A DNA stretch of 64,000 nucleotides from Riptortus pedestris (Eukaryota; Arthropoda; Insecta; Hemiptera; Alydidae), in contig CM032228.1 of assembly GCA_019009955.1 (NCBI GenBank), forward strand, positions 2,924,001 to 2,988,000, read 5' to 3'. The notes below the pieces were generated by a model. That model made no database searches. It was not told where the DNA came from and worked only from the letters and a program-made list of their open reading frames with translations. Positions 1-11,814 of this stretch are shown in pieces. Positions within the stretch are counted from its first letter, which is position 1. Each line of letters opens with the position of its first letter. A program made the translations under genes and the position numbers.

Positions 1-636
1 AACCAACAAGAACTGCCCACAGGGTCATTCCACATCAAATCAACCACAAAAAAATGATTTTGACACCCATCCTTTCAGATTTTGCTGAAACTTATTTTAG
101 AAATCATACCAAATGTTTTGGATATATCTTTAAAGGTTTGGATTTTATGGTCACTTAAAGTTTTGAGATTTTCGTGTTTTCTATCGATTAGGAACATAAA
201 ATTAATTTGTTTTAAAATCTAAAATAATTTATAACTTTCTTATTTACAAACCAATTTTGATAAAACTTTTTTGTGGGTATTCATAAATATCTTTAAAAAC
301 AATAAAAAAATAAACGAAAGTACCAAGTAAGTATTTGTGGCCAGAAAAAAATAACAAAGTGTCAATTTGTGCTTTTCAGAAAGCAAATGCACAGTTTCAC
401 GATAAATTGAAATTGAATATCTTGAAAGGGAAAAGGATAATCATGGAAATCTTTTTTTGTTTTAATTCGAAGACATGTTATGTGATCTACCACCTAAAGC
501 AATAAAATGAATGGTTATTCGACTTCTTCATTATTTGTTCCAAGTTTAAAAATAAATATTAGGAAATTTGTATGAATTAAAAGAAAATTATAAATAAAGG
601 TAACTAAAAATATAGTTTACATAGGTTTATTCAACA

Positions 637-1730
637 TTAAATATTGTTTACATTATTGTATACACCAGTTAAATGTAGTTTACAATCCTTACCCCGAAAG
701 TGATTGTTGTGTTCAATGTTCTTTACAATTTCAAAATATCGTTTAATTTTGCTTCGACACTTGCCATACATTGTTGAGAAAGCTGGTATGTTCTTCCTCT
801 CATTGTTTTTGGAGATTCCACAGTCATAATAATATGAAGGAATGGGTCCAGCACATATATCCTTCTTTTTAGGCCAAGAAAATGATAATGAAGGTCCACG
901 GGGATGAAGGAACTGTACAGTGACATCTTGTTCTTCGGTGATCACCTCACTCATCATGCCAAAGTACCACAATCTGTCATATACACAAGCAGAGAAACAT
1001 CCTGGTCTAAAATCTTTCAAAGTTACTTGACACTTTGGTTGATTATTCAGTAAGTTGAAAGTGAGGGCTGCTTTCTTATCCATGGTAATTCTTCGAGCCT
1101 CAACGGTTCCTGAGTTATCTATTGGCTGAAAATTGTGAAATGATCTTGTCCCTGAAAGAGTTTGAACATCTTTGAAGTGATCTTCCAATGCAGGACGAGT
1201 TAATTCGACTATTTCTTTAGATATGAAGAAAAATCTGACTTTTTCTATTCTGGTTTTACAAAAGTCAAACAATTGAGCCCCTGGTTTTCTAAGGGTCTTT
1301 GCAAACTTTCCTTCCGAACTAATCGTTACACTGTACCCCCAATTCCATCCATGACCATGTTTTACCATGACTAGTAGCAAAAAATGACCATTGGGCCCGA
1401 TTTACAAAATCTTTCTCATGTAGGCACACATTTATGAAATTGTACTTATTTTTGTATTGAGCAGCACAGCCATCACTGAAGTAATGGACTTTTTTGATGT
1501 GTTGGGCGGTTTTCTTTCAAAAAGGCAATCACAGAATTTTGGATTTCATACACCATACTTTCATTGTGTTTGAGGTCATCAGACATAATGCAAAGTGGTA
1601 GGACAGGATGTATAGTGCAAGAATTTGAAGTCCAGTGGTATCCTTGGGCTTCTTCTTGTAATGTGAATGAATAATTTTCATTAAAGGCCATTGAGATGAT
1701 AGCTGTGTCAAAAGGAGATGTTTCCTTCAA
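637..1730 (-). pseudogene. Transposase-like protein, C-terminal part, frameshifted
   Basis: Read on the minus strand, the conserved blocks are in order but in different frames. FSDGCAAQYKN followed by a histidine-rich stretch and FATSHGK lies near 1500-1370. A frameshift follows: DGIGGTV, then a stop and RLVRKESLQRP, appear in another frame near 1350-1290. The 247-residue frame ending at 637 then carries the C-terminal part, including GTRSFHNFQPI. This block order (SDG...QYKN, ATSHGK, DGIGGTVKR-like) is familiar from uncharacterised transposon-like proteins in insect genomes. The SDG aspartate could be a DDE catalytic residue, but that is inference. Stops and frame changes show the copy is dead. 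Confidence 0.7.
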
Positions 1731-1739
1731 ATTTTTAAA

Positions 1740-2447
1740 AAGAATTGTTGATTCAGATTTACCAGTGTAAGAATGAGGTATCAGTTTGTTGACTTATTCA
1801 ACTAATGGTTCAATGAATTCTTCAACAATGCTGGAACACTGCATCATTTCTGTTCTATCTGTGGACACCCACTGGTTGTACTGAATGACGTCTTCCTAGT
1901 CTTCGAATTTTGATTCTAAAATTTTAATGAGCCCATTTTTTGAAAGGCATTTGTCTCAACGTCTTAACTTACATTCTCTTGTTGAGTCTTCACAAACCAT
2001 GTTCATGTATCAACCAAATAACATTTTGGTGAATAGTACATACACACACTAGGTGTGTACAACTAGCACCAGCTAAAACACACCGCTTAGCACTCATGGT
2101 GCAAAATTTTGAGAGGGCTATTTTCGAACCAGGATACTCCCATTTAAAATTGGAGTACAGCTTACAAAGATTACATAAAATCAAACGCTTTCTTTCATAC
2201 CCTTTTTTCCTTACACTCACATCCTTCATCCCTGGCAAAATTCTACAATTTTCCTCTTTCTGATAAAAACTCTGTCCAATTCAACAGTTTCAGGGCTTAG
2301 TTGTATGCCTTGTTTTAAATCTGGTTCAGCTAAGAATCCCTTGGTTTTAGGCAATTGTTGGGCCTTGCGTGCAGAATAATCAGTTGTTTTAAAAGTTTCT
2401 TTATTTTTTTTTCTTGACCACATTAGAGGGGCAGGTATTGTCAACAT
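1740..2447 (-). pseudogene. Transposase-like protein, N-terminal part, broken
   Basis: Two overlapping minus-strand frames (2447-2226 and 2238-1990) precede the C-terminal part within the same long-TIR element. The second contains a cysteine-rich stretch ending CVLAGASCTHLVCVCTIHQN, a block I associate with the same insect transposon-like family (HSVCVCTIHQN type). A spacer of broken sequence (1740-1990) joins it to the downstream block. It has no intact start-to-stop frame and is best treated as one decayed gene with 637-1730. Confidence 0.55.
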
Positions 2448-3180
2448 TCGAATCTGTTTCTTCCTTGATGAAACTCCCGTTTCACTTTAGATCACATAGT
2501 CCTGAACCTGCATTTTCTTTATGGTGATTGTCATCATTACTTGAATCATTAATATTATATAACATAATCAGTTTGCTTGGTTTTTAAGAGCTCATTCCTT
2601 CAAAATGCACACAGTTTTTGCAACTAATGTAATGTAGCTATTTTCTTAGCTACCTTTATTTATCATTTTCTCTTAATACATACAATTTCTAAATTTTCCT
2701 AAATATTTATTTTTAAACTTGGAATGAACAATGTAGGAGTCAAATAACCATTCATTTTGGTGGTCGATCACATGTCTTAGAACTAAAACAAAGAAAGATT
2801 TCTAGCATTGTCCTTTTCCTTTCGGAGATATTCAATTTAACGTGAAACTATAGTATTTGCTTTCTGAAAAGCTCAAATTGACACTTTGTAAATTTTTTAT
2901 TTATTATTTTTTTTAAAGATATTTATGAATACATACAAAAATGTCACCAAAATTGGTTTGTAAATAAGAAAGTCAACAAATTAATTTTACTGTTCCTAAT
3001 CGATAGAAAACACGAAAATCTCAAAACTTTAAGAAACCATAAAATCCAAACCGTTAGAGATAGATATTCAAACAATTTGGTATGGTTTCTCACATCAATG
3101 AATAGAACACCTAAAATAAGATTCATCAAAATCTGAAATGGTGGTTGTCATAGTGTGGTTGAATTGATGTGGAATGACCC

Positions 3181-5389
3181 AACTACAAAAGGGTACATAT
3201 ATGTCCATAAATAATAAATCAGAAATATGACTAATCATAGTCAGTGTCCCGAGTTACACCAAGACAAGATGAATTGTCTGGAACATATATGCAGAAACTC
3301 AGCTCAAATTCAATAAAATGTTGCCCATATTGGCATATGTAGGAAATATCAGTGTATAATGTCGTGTGCAAATATAGAATAGTGTTGACAAGGCACACCT
3401 TAATCTAATTTATAAATTGTATGACTACATATTTTCATATGTGTTGGTTCACCAATATGCATATATATATATATGTATATTAAAAAAAGTATGCTTCCAT
3501 GTGTATACATTCCAAAGAAGGGATAGAAAAAGTTTAAATATGATGATGATGATCAATTTAAGATAAAACATATCTGTAAGACTTTTCTAATTAATGAGCA
3601 ATAAACAATAAAAAAAAAATTCGATAAAAATCTAAAATTATCCCCAAAAAATTCAAAATTTGGGCCGGAGGGATTACATCAGAGACTTAAACCTAAAAGG
3701 CCTACTTACAAAATTGTATGGGATCCATTATATGAATATCAATAATTACATAGTACAAAAAATATATACAAATTACTTTAGAATAAAAACCAGGACAGGT
3801 TTCTTGTGACAAGGAAGAACTAATTAGGGGGGGGGGATTAAAGCCTTCACAACTGATCTTAAAATAAAAAAACTACAATTGGGAACTAAGCTCTAATAAA
3901 AAAAATAATGAAAATCCCTTGTGAATGCATAAACCCAAAAAAATAACCCCTATACTTCTTGTCTCTAAAACAGATGCTCATACTTTAAAAATACAGGACA
4001 ATTTTCCCTAACAACATAAATATAATGGGGAAAATGAAATAGTATACCTCATAAATAACTGTTTCGATGTCTTCTCCCTCTTCTGGGACGTTGATGATGA
4101 AGTAGAGAGGATGATGTCTTCATCTCCTTGAGAAGTTGCATCCCTGGTCGGGGAGTTGAGGACATCTATTCCAATTGTATACTATCCTCTCAGCTAATAT
4201 GCAGAGTGCTATCTGCATTCAAAGTCTCTGAAATCTTTTTCAAATGGATCAGTGTCCATTCAATAGATTCAAGTGAGCCCTCCTTAAATTAGGAACAACT
4301 ATACTCTCACCCGCTGGTCAAGCCTCAAAAATTTACTTTACAATATTTGAAACTAAGTTCAATAAAATTAAAATAATGCTTAGGGCATCATTTTGGCTCA
4401 CAGACAGCAGAGATGGCATAATAATTCTATAGTTGACACAACAAAATGATAGAATACCATAAATTCATATAATAACAATTCTAACAAAGACAACAAACTT
4501 GTAAGCTTCACAATGATTTAATACAAAATTTATTTCAATCAATTTACTAAGATTGCTTGCAATAAATATTTTAAAATAATCCTCAATCAAAATTAAAAAT
4601 TTTAGTTCTCTTTTCTAGAAAAAAAAATTATAATAACAACATAATTAGATAATTATAAGTAATTAAATGTTTGATACTTTTCAATCATTAGAGGACTTAT
4701 AAAAATCTAAGGTGCCTTCTCAGAAAATTGGACTCATATATAAGAGTCTCTGAGAACCTATCACATAAATAACCCCTCATGCATGCAACAAAAAACACTT
4801 AACACATGAGAGGGAAAAAAAAAATAAAATAATATATATTATTAATCTCTGAGAAAAAAATTCTTTTACTAATTCCTGAAAAAAAAATCATTGATCTTCT
4901 CTTCGTGATAGACATCTACTCTTCCTGCTGAGGAAGGATTTCTGCAGTTTACCCACTTGCTTAGGAGCGTTGCCACTTGTAGCGATCTTTTTGAGACCAT
5001 ATGTTGGATTTCAACAGATGCATGCGTCCTTCCACTTCCTTTCTGCATAGATGGTGGCCCGTTCAGCTGAAGGTCCCACTGAAGTGAAGAGGAGTAATTT
5101 ATTCTTTCCCTAAGAATAAAGTTGCTGGAGAAAATTTGGTGGAGGCATGATTGGAGGAACTAATGGCTTAATTTATATGACGATTTCTTGCCCATAAAAT
5201 ATTTCAAAATACTCTAATTTAGGTTTACCCATATAATATTTATCACTTCTCTAAATTACGTTTGCCCATATAAAATATTTTAATAATTTTAAGCCCATAA
5301 ACTATTTTATCAACATTTAGTTAATGCTCTATATTATTCAATAATAATTTTACTGACTCCACTTGTTGAGTCTCAAATTTATATGTATA

Positions 5390-5438
<49 letters not shown>

Positions 5439-6260
5439 GCATAAATATAGCCCTTTCGTATAAAATAAATATTTTTAATGACTCGCATAGAGCCTAATAT
5501 AATTGCTAGTCCCCTTTGAAAACATTTTTCAATAAATGTTTTCATTGACTCATCTTATATGAGTTCATATATTTTTAGCCGTTAAATATTTATCATATTA
5601 TAATTAATTTATCATCAATAAATGGGCATTATATAGTGGAGTTTATATCCTCTTGCTGAGGAGGCAATGATGGCTAATGTTTGTCTTCTGCCATTAGATA
5701 GGATATTTAGCCTTAATTCAGGAAGTAGTTTTACCTCTTTCCCAGGAGGGAATATATTTTTCAAGTTGGCTTATACATAATTATAAGTAATTAATACTTT
5801 AGCTATTTGGGGCTAGACTTAAGGCCATAGATGAATGGCCTAAGGTTATTCCTCGATATCCTCAGGATCGGTCTATCAATTGGATAGCCTAAAAATGGGA
5901 AGTTTTACCTCATTCCTAGGAGGGAATAATATTGTTTAATATAAGGGCTAATATAACTCAAAAGGGCTATAGGTTTTCATCGGTAGGTTAGGAAGTTTAT
6001 CCTCGTTCCCAGGAGGGCTTCTAATTGTTCAGGGGAATTGAAGAAGTTTCTCTATGTGGAATCCTTTATGAAGAAAAACTTCCCCTGCTGCCATTACAAC
6101 TATTAAACATTAGTTATTAGATGCCCCTTTGGGCTTGACAGCCCTTTTGGGCTCCTCTTGGATTTAATTTTTTTTCTTTTCAAACCCTTTATAATTATGC
6201 TGGACTGGAGGAGCCGGTATATAAATTATCTGGGGTGGTGCCATATAATTAAATTTTCAG
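3181..6260. other. AT-rich intergenic sequence, no gene seen
   Basis: No coding region with family resemblance was found on either strand. It contains a poly-G run near 3829, a (TA)n tract near 5390-5436, and three diverged copies of a GGAAGTTTTACCTCATTCC-like motif followed by AGGAGGG (near 5725, 5900 and 5990). These internal repeats may be the untranslated end of the decayed retroelement whose gag-like fragment lies just to the right; that link is inference. Confidence 0.5.
5386..5438. repeat. (TA)n microsatellite
   Basis: About 25 uninterrupted TA dinucleotides. Unlike most other TA tracts in the window, neither flank shows the arms of repeat A or B. Confidence 0.95.
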
Positions 6261-6289
6261 GAGGTTTAAACTTGGTATAATGCAGATTT

Positions 6290-7145
6290 ATTTTCAATGA
6301 TGTTATTATTATTTGACATATACTGCCTTGTGTTTAGTTCTAATTTCTCAACTTTTTCTATTAATAAATTTAATTCCCTAAATGTGGCAGGAATTGCATT
6401 AAATATAAAAAATTGTGACGATCTTTAGCATTTTCTAATATAATTTCAATTATTTCACTTTCGTTATCAAATTTTAAAATTTCAGAATATTAAATCACAT
6501 TGTCTGCATATTCCCGGAACGTTTTGTTGTCTGTATATATAGTCAATTTTGTACTGGAGTCTAGTACGAGGCGTAGTATTTGATAAAAGTGTGTCCCTCA
6601 CTTTTTCAAACGTTAAATTGGGAGAAGTTAATAAATGTTTCAATACCTCCTGTGGCTGGGAAAACGTTAGTCTTTCAAATATTTTCTCAAACCAGTGGGA
6701 TTAAGTTTATTTATTTCATAAAGTGCCTCCAAAAATTCAGAAATAGAATGAGGGTCGTTAGTACTCAAAATAGGAATATCATTTAACAGGAAGTCAAAAT
6801 ATGGAGGTAATTTCTTTACAGGTTCCGATATTCTGAATGTGTCCTGTAAAAGTGTATAACCCCTGGTTGAAATTGATTCCTTCTCTACAAATTGGGTTGG
6901 CTGACCCGATACGCCAAGGTTAGGATTATTATGGGGACATTTGTTGATGCCTCAAAAATTTTAGAAAAAGTCCCCGCTCACTCCAGCATGCCCCCTATAC
7001 ACTCAGTAAGCTTGGTGAAATATGTATGAAATCCCGATTTGAATTCTAAAAGTATATTTTCAAGCTGGAGTTCAACTAATTTTTCTATGCCTTCAGCATT
7101 TATAGTAGAGTCATTGATTTGGTGATGGTACTATTGGACAGTCAT
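6290..7145 (-). pseudogene. LTR-retrotransposon gag-like fragment
   Basis: On the minus strand an ATG at 7145 opens a frame that resumes, across a stop and one or two frameshifts, as a gag-like protein. A clear stretch runs from about 6930 to 6675 without a stop (it includes VSGQPTQFVEKES, LPPYFDFLLNDIPIL and SISEFLEALYEINKLNP), followed by a stop and then a fragment with TIYTDNKTFREYADNV. The pattern of an acidic helical N-terminus and an FLEAL...I core fits gag of an insect LTR element. No zinc knuckle, protease or LTR pair was found. It is a dead relic; the family assignment is by resemblance only. Confidence 0.55.
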
Positions 7146-7619
7146 ATTGCTCAGCAACCATGATGAAAAAGAAGGAGACGGTGGACACAACAGCAGGATA
7201 ACAAAAATTAAATTATTTCAACCTCCCTAAAACCCCAATTCGTGTAAATTGGGTAAAAAATTAATTTATAAAAAAATAATTTAGCGATGCATACGCTTAT
7301 CGGCTAACGCTACATAAATTACATTGCGTTTAATAAAAAAAATAATGCCAATAAAAAAAGGCTCAGCTACAGTTAGTAGTGAGTCAAAAATTATTTTGGC
7401 TTCTCAAAAAAGGGTGAGAACTACTCTCTGCTACCCCTTGTTACGATCTGGCTGCGGCGATAAGCAGTCGAAGCTGTAATATATGAAAAATCCCACAACC
7501 AAATCACTAACAAGAATTTAGGAAGGGCCACCAACAATCGACTCTACTCAAAATTTAAAAATATTTACAAATTTATTTATTATTAAATATTCACCAATAA
7601 TAAATCAAAATAAAAATGA

Positions 7620-8290
7620 AGAGGCACCTTTTAATAATATAAATGGGGATACTTATTCTGTAATTTAATGCCACAAACCGTTTTCTTCAAGAATTGTTTA
7701 GCCTGAACCGTTCGGTGGATTTTCGAGATTGAGATACCGCTTTGTTCCTCATGGTCGCGTTTTGTTTTGAAAAATTCTCGAATTCGAGGTACTTCCCACT
7801 CCCGACGAGATAAGCCGTTCCAAAATATGTTATTCCTTCTCCCCCGCGACACGTTAAATTCGCTATTTCTCTGGCCGTTTCGAGTATCGCTTTAGCGATC
7901 TGGGGAAAACTATCGGAAACCCTTTCGTTCGACACCTTAACCATGAATAACCGGTGTCTGCCGTCCCGACAAAACCCCCAACTCGAAAGTATACTTTCTC
8001 TTGAAAACTCCTGTTCTATCGCATCATTTTTTCTTTTTGAAGCGTCATTTTTCAGCTTGAGCGTACGGTCTAGGTAACCACCGAAGTGTTTTCCCGTACC
8101 GCACTTCCCGCCTATACGGACCCTCCAAAAACTCCCCTCTTTCTCCCACTCTCCCTGCTCTCCCGATGGGCCTACGACGACTCCGATTTCGGCCCCTTCC
8201 CCGACAATCGCTCCCCTACGAACGCCCAAGTGCCACTTCGGTCTCAGGTCGTTAGCAGGCGAGAAAAAAATTGACGATCGAAAAATTCCA
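7620..8290 (-). other. Unrecognised GC-richer region with a 180-codon ORF
   Basis: A minus-strand frame of 180 codons (8229-7687) overlaps a second frame (7852-7631). Its predicted protein is basic and glycine-rich at the start, then contains SDSFPQIAKAILETAREIAN. I do not recognise it. It has no obvious signal peptide or membrane segment. The DNA at 8150-8262 is similar to 9690-9780, the far end of the 40-bp minisatellite, so this is probably part of a repeat rather than a host gene. The region is markedly richer in CG dinucleotides than its surroundings. Confidence 0.3.
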
Positions 8291-8977
8291 CAAATATTCG
8301 CCTGAATCGGGCCATTTAAGCCCTCACGACTGGTGGTGCGTCGTTCGACCAGGCAGAATACGCGGGGAGAGCAGCTGCACAGAGGCCAAGGCGGATAAAA
8401 AAAATCCTATTATAATTGACAGAGTGAGGATTTTTTAAAGGTAAATTGAAAAGTGTTCAAAATCGCCGGATTCGGAAAGTCGACATTTTGGTCCTGAATT
8501 ATTCAGCCAAACTGGTTATATGTACGGACGAACTGACGTGCGCGTGTTGTTCCCCGAGTTGCGAGTTTCTTTTTGAAAAATTGTCGGATTTCCGGAATCT
8601 CCACGCTGGAGCGAGATATGCCCCTTTGAAGTCGGCCATTTTGACCCTGTTTTTGATCAGTCTTTGACAACTCTTTTCACTCGACGGTCGGGAGATTTGG
8701 CAGGGCTGTGGCCGGATAGATTGCGAATCGAGTCGTGTGCAACGGTATGTGTTAGTTCCAAGTAAAGATGGCTTATTTGGTTTTTTCAGAAATCGCCTTA
8801 CCTTAGTGACTTTCGTGAGAATAATTCCCTTAACATTTGAGTTAAAAAAGTGTGTAGAATAACAATTGTAGAGCATCAATTTTGTAACGAGATTGGTTCT
8901 ACAACATTTTACGATCAGACTCGTTACAACCAAGATATTTTGAGTTCTGTAATTCCTCCAAAATCGACTCTCTCAAA

Positions 8978-9715
8978 AGTCCTCTCCCTCCCGATGGGGC
9001 TATGCTAACTCCTCTTTCTCGGCCACTCTCCCGATGGGCCTATGCTGACTCCTCTCTCCCGATGGGCCTATGCTAACTCCTCTCTCTCCGCCACTCTTCC
9101 GATGGGCCTATGCTGACTCCTCTCTCTCCGCCACTCTCCCGATGGGCCTATGCTGACTCCTCTTTCCCCGCCACTCTCCCGATGGGCCTATGCTGACTCC
9201 TCTCTCCCGATGGGCCTATGCTAACTCCTCTCTCTCCGCCACTCTTCCGATGGGCCTATGCTGACTCCTCTTTCTCCGCCACTCTCCCGATGGGCCTATG
9301 CTAACTCCTCTCTCTCCGCCACTCTTCCGATGGGCCTATGCTGACTCCTCTCTCTCCGCCACTCTCCCGATGGGCCTATGCTGACTCCTCTTTCCCCGCC
9401 ACTCTCCCGATGGGCCTATGCTGACTCCTCTTTCCACGCCACTCTCCCGATGGGCCTATGCTGACTCCTCTCTCTCCGCCACTCTCCCGATGGGCCTATG
9501 CTGACTCCTCTTTCCCCGCCACTCTCCCGATGGGCCTATGCTGACTCCTCTTTCCCCGCCACTCTCCCGATGGGCCTATGCTGACTCCTCTTTCCCCGCC
9601 ACTCTCCCGATGGGCCTATGCTGACTCCTCTATCTCGGCCACTCTCCCGATGGGCCTATGCTAACTCCTCTCTCTCGGCCACTCTCCCGATGGGCCTATG
9701 CCGACTTCGTTCACT
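8978..9715 (+). repeat. 40-bp minisatellite
   Basis: About 19 tandem units of consensus ACTCTCCCGATGGGCCTATG plus CTGACTCCTCTTTCCCCGCC (40 bp). Several units are shortened to about 28 bp by loss of the CTCCGCCACT part. The unit core (CTCTCCCGATGGGCCTA) is also present once at about 8158-8175, and the sequence following the array (9690-9780) resembles that following the single copy. The array therefore seems to have grown inside a pre-existing repeat. Confidence 0.95.
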
Positions 9716-10300
9716 TCTCCAATCACACCGCTACGGATGCCCAAAGACCACTTCGGGCGAAAGGCGAGGTTAGTGGAAATGTAATGAAATGTTAATATAT
9801 TTACCCAATGTATATCTTTACAGTTTAAGTATGTCAGCTAAATAAAGCTACTTGCAGTAGCGAGAGTTTTACACATTCAGACACTGTTATTTATTACCTA
9901 AATTTTCTTTAATATCATTGAATGACGAAATTGTTTTGTTTTCTGTTTTTATAGTTATGTATTTGCATTATTATAGTTGATTGTTTGGAGTATTTCAATT
10001 ATTGGTTTAGAACTGTTACTTTTGTAAAGACGTCTAATGCGCATTCTACCAGATAATCATCAAACTAATACGACTTATTTTCCTTCTCTCTTTCTTCAAT
10101 CTTTTTAATTTGCAAAAACTTTTAATTCCTTATTTCGACTTATATTAAATTTTTATTTATTGCAACTGTTGCCATTTAAGTAGTCTTTTCTACTTCCCTT
10201 AATTATAAAATTCACGAATGTAAGTAAAACGGTTTATTATAATGGATATTTCATCATTTTTCGTCAGGTAAATAGTACAATTTTGTTAATCTTATATTTT
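9716..10300. other. AT-rich spacer, no gene seen
   Basis: After about 65 bp shared with 8180-8262 the sequence becomes AT-rich. No ORF, repeat or RNA motif was recognised. Confidence 0.5.
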
Positions 10301-10302
10301 TC

Positions 10303-10539
10303 TTGAATGATTCAATCGAATACGAAATAAATTCTTTCCCTGCCGAATGGGACTCATTTTTATTTTTTCCGGATAAAGTTTACAGACGTTACGATAAGAA
10401 TCACGAACCTGGAAATTACATGTATGATTCCAAATTAAAAATCGCGAGGGCAAAGGCCGAGTCGATTTACGGCGATCCCGAAGGGGTCGCTTCCCATTTG
10501 AGGCGATGCCAAAGGCATCGCTTTGTTAAGGGGGCTTAG
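10303..10539 (+). other. Orphan ORF of 78 codons followed by small hairpins
   Basis: The frame begins at a non-ATG codon and encodes a hydrophilic, charged peptide with EWDSFLFFPDKVYRRYDKN and YMYDSKLKIARAKAES. Its end spans two short inverted repeats (GCGATCCC/GGGGTCGC and GCGATGCC/GGCATCGC) and a stop at the end of a GGGGGC stretch. Codon use looks more coding-like than the surrounding AT-rich DNA. I do not recognise a family. It does not resemble the FAR exon that should precede the exon at 10831, so I do not join them. It could be a fragment of a mobile element. Confidence 0.3.
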
Positions 10540-10830
10540 CTTCCTTGCTGGCAGAAGCTAGTCTCTACTTTTATTTAAAGGTTAAAACTATACATTTAAG
10601 TATTCTTAAATAATAATCTTAATGTGCTTTGTACTGGCATTATTGAGAACATATAATATATGGTCATTTGTGATGGGTTTATGCAATAAAATGTCAGATT
10701 CATTACAAGCGGTAACAGATAAGTATATAAGCTTTTTCAAAACTTGGAAAATCTGCTTAGTTTATTCAGCTCCTGAATGTAACTCTTTTTATTGTACTCT
10801 AAAATAATTTGTAAAATGACATTGTTTCAG

Positions 10831-10895
10831 GCAACTAAGAAATTTATGGTTAAAGACAAATATGATGCGGAGAGAGGAATACGAAAGGCAAAGAG
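10831..10895 (+). CDS. Fatty acyl-CoA reductase, penultimate exon (upstream paralogue)
   Basis: The exon is bounded by a pyrimidine-rich acceptor (TTGTTTCAG) and a GTAAAT donor. It is read in phase 0 as ATKKFMVKDKYDAERG followed by IRKAKR, with two bases of the last codon carried to the next exon. This fits the linker near the C-terminus of FAR proteins, which typically reads G-[IVL]-R-K-Y-L-x-K-D...A-R...R-R-L-Y. It lies about 7.7 kb upstream of the first exon of the FAR gene below, in the same orientation, so it is best read as the 3' end of a separate upstream FAR. Earlier exons were not found in the window. The alternative is an assembly rearrangement: phase 0 here matches phase 0 at the end of the last exon at 37920. 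Confidence 0.5.
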
Positions 10896-11537
10896 GTAAA
10901 TATATTCCATTACTGGCATTTTTATTGTTTAGAACCGTTTTTGTTTCTTATAAATGTATTGGTGTCAATAAAACTAATGTTACATAAACAATACTATTTA
11001 ATGTAATCAACCACATTATTCGAAGCTTAAATACCAGATATTGTATTCAAGAGACCTTTATCATACGAGATACATGCAAATATGTTCTGGTGCCCCCCCC
11101 CTTCTTAAGTTCATGGACTATTAAAATTTGATTTATTGAGATAAAAATTGTTCAGATCCAATATAAATTACTGACCACGATATGGAAAATAGCTTTAAAT
11201 AAAATTAATATGTTATACTCTGATGTATTTCAATAATTGTTTCTAGACATTTCAGACGCTTCCCATAGAGAAGCATCTCATTATCGTTTGTATTTATTCA
11301 CTCAGTATGGACGGTGCTATTGTGTTACTAGTACGTAGATTTATCTATTGTTAAACTTTACGAAGGAAAGCTGCTTAGTTTACGCAGCCCCTGCAAGACG
11401 GACTTTTCCTATGTATATTTGTATATAATGTAATGAAATGTTTACATTTTGTCTATTAAACATATTTGGATTAATATATGAACAGTGGGAGTAACAAAGC
11501 TAGTGCAAATAAAGCTGATATTATCTTTCTGTTTCAG
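10896..11537 (+). repeat. Intron with an old repeat-A right-arm fragment
   Basis: Between the two FAR-like exons, about 10980-11412 matches the extended right arm of repeat A, including the poly-C run near 11090 and the terminal GCTTAGTTTACGCAGCCCCT motif. It is diverged from the copies further right. Confidence 0.7.
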
Positions 11538-11619
11538 GCTGTGGATGCTGCATTACTCTTCTATAGGCTCCATCCTTTCAGCCATCTTGGCAATAATATA
11601 CTTCAACTTTACAAACTGA
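11538..11619 (+). CDS. Fatty acyl-CoA reductase, last exon (upstream paralogue)
   Basis: Follows acceptor CTGTTTCAG. Completing the split codon (AG+G, Arg) gives LWMLHYSSIGSILSAILAII YFNFTN and a TGA stop at 11617. A short R-L-W-x-L-H-Y sequence followed by a hydrophobic helix is how insect FARs end: the helix is the C-terminal membrane anchor. The joined peptide from the two exons keeps an open frame, and both junctions obey GT-AG. No clear AATAAA was seen within 100 bp downstream. Confidence 0.5.
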
Positions 11620-11814
11620 TAGCTTCCTCATAACTAGAATATATGTTGTTCACAATACAAGATGGGTCCTCTATAATATTTCCATTTATACATTACATTG
11701 TCTGAATGTAAATATATATATGTATTTATAAAACTCTATCTTTTTGTTAATACAATTTCCACTTCATGAAAACAACAACAACCTCATATTAGTCAATTTA
11801 ATATAAGAAATATC

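Larger units (their letters stand above)
22..3180 (-). mobile_element. DNA transposon with ~600-bp terminal inverted repeats
   Basis: The left end (from GGGTCATTCCACATCA at about 22) reappears inverted at the right end (TGATGTGGAATGACCC, ending about 3178), and the match continues inward with small gaps to about 620 on the left and 2640 on the right. The inner part holds broken minus-strand ORFs of one transposase-like protein. No clear target duplication is visible next to the ends. Long TIRs plus an internal gene make this a cut-and-paste type element; the superfamily is not certain. Confidence 0.8.

Noticed and set aside
8499..8933. Minus-strand ORF of 144 residues
   Set aside because: No recognisable domain, overlaps an opposite ORF, no splice or neighbour support; probably chance in a less AT-rich region.
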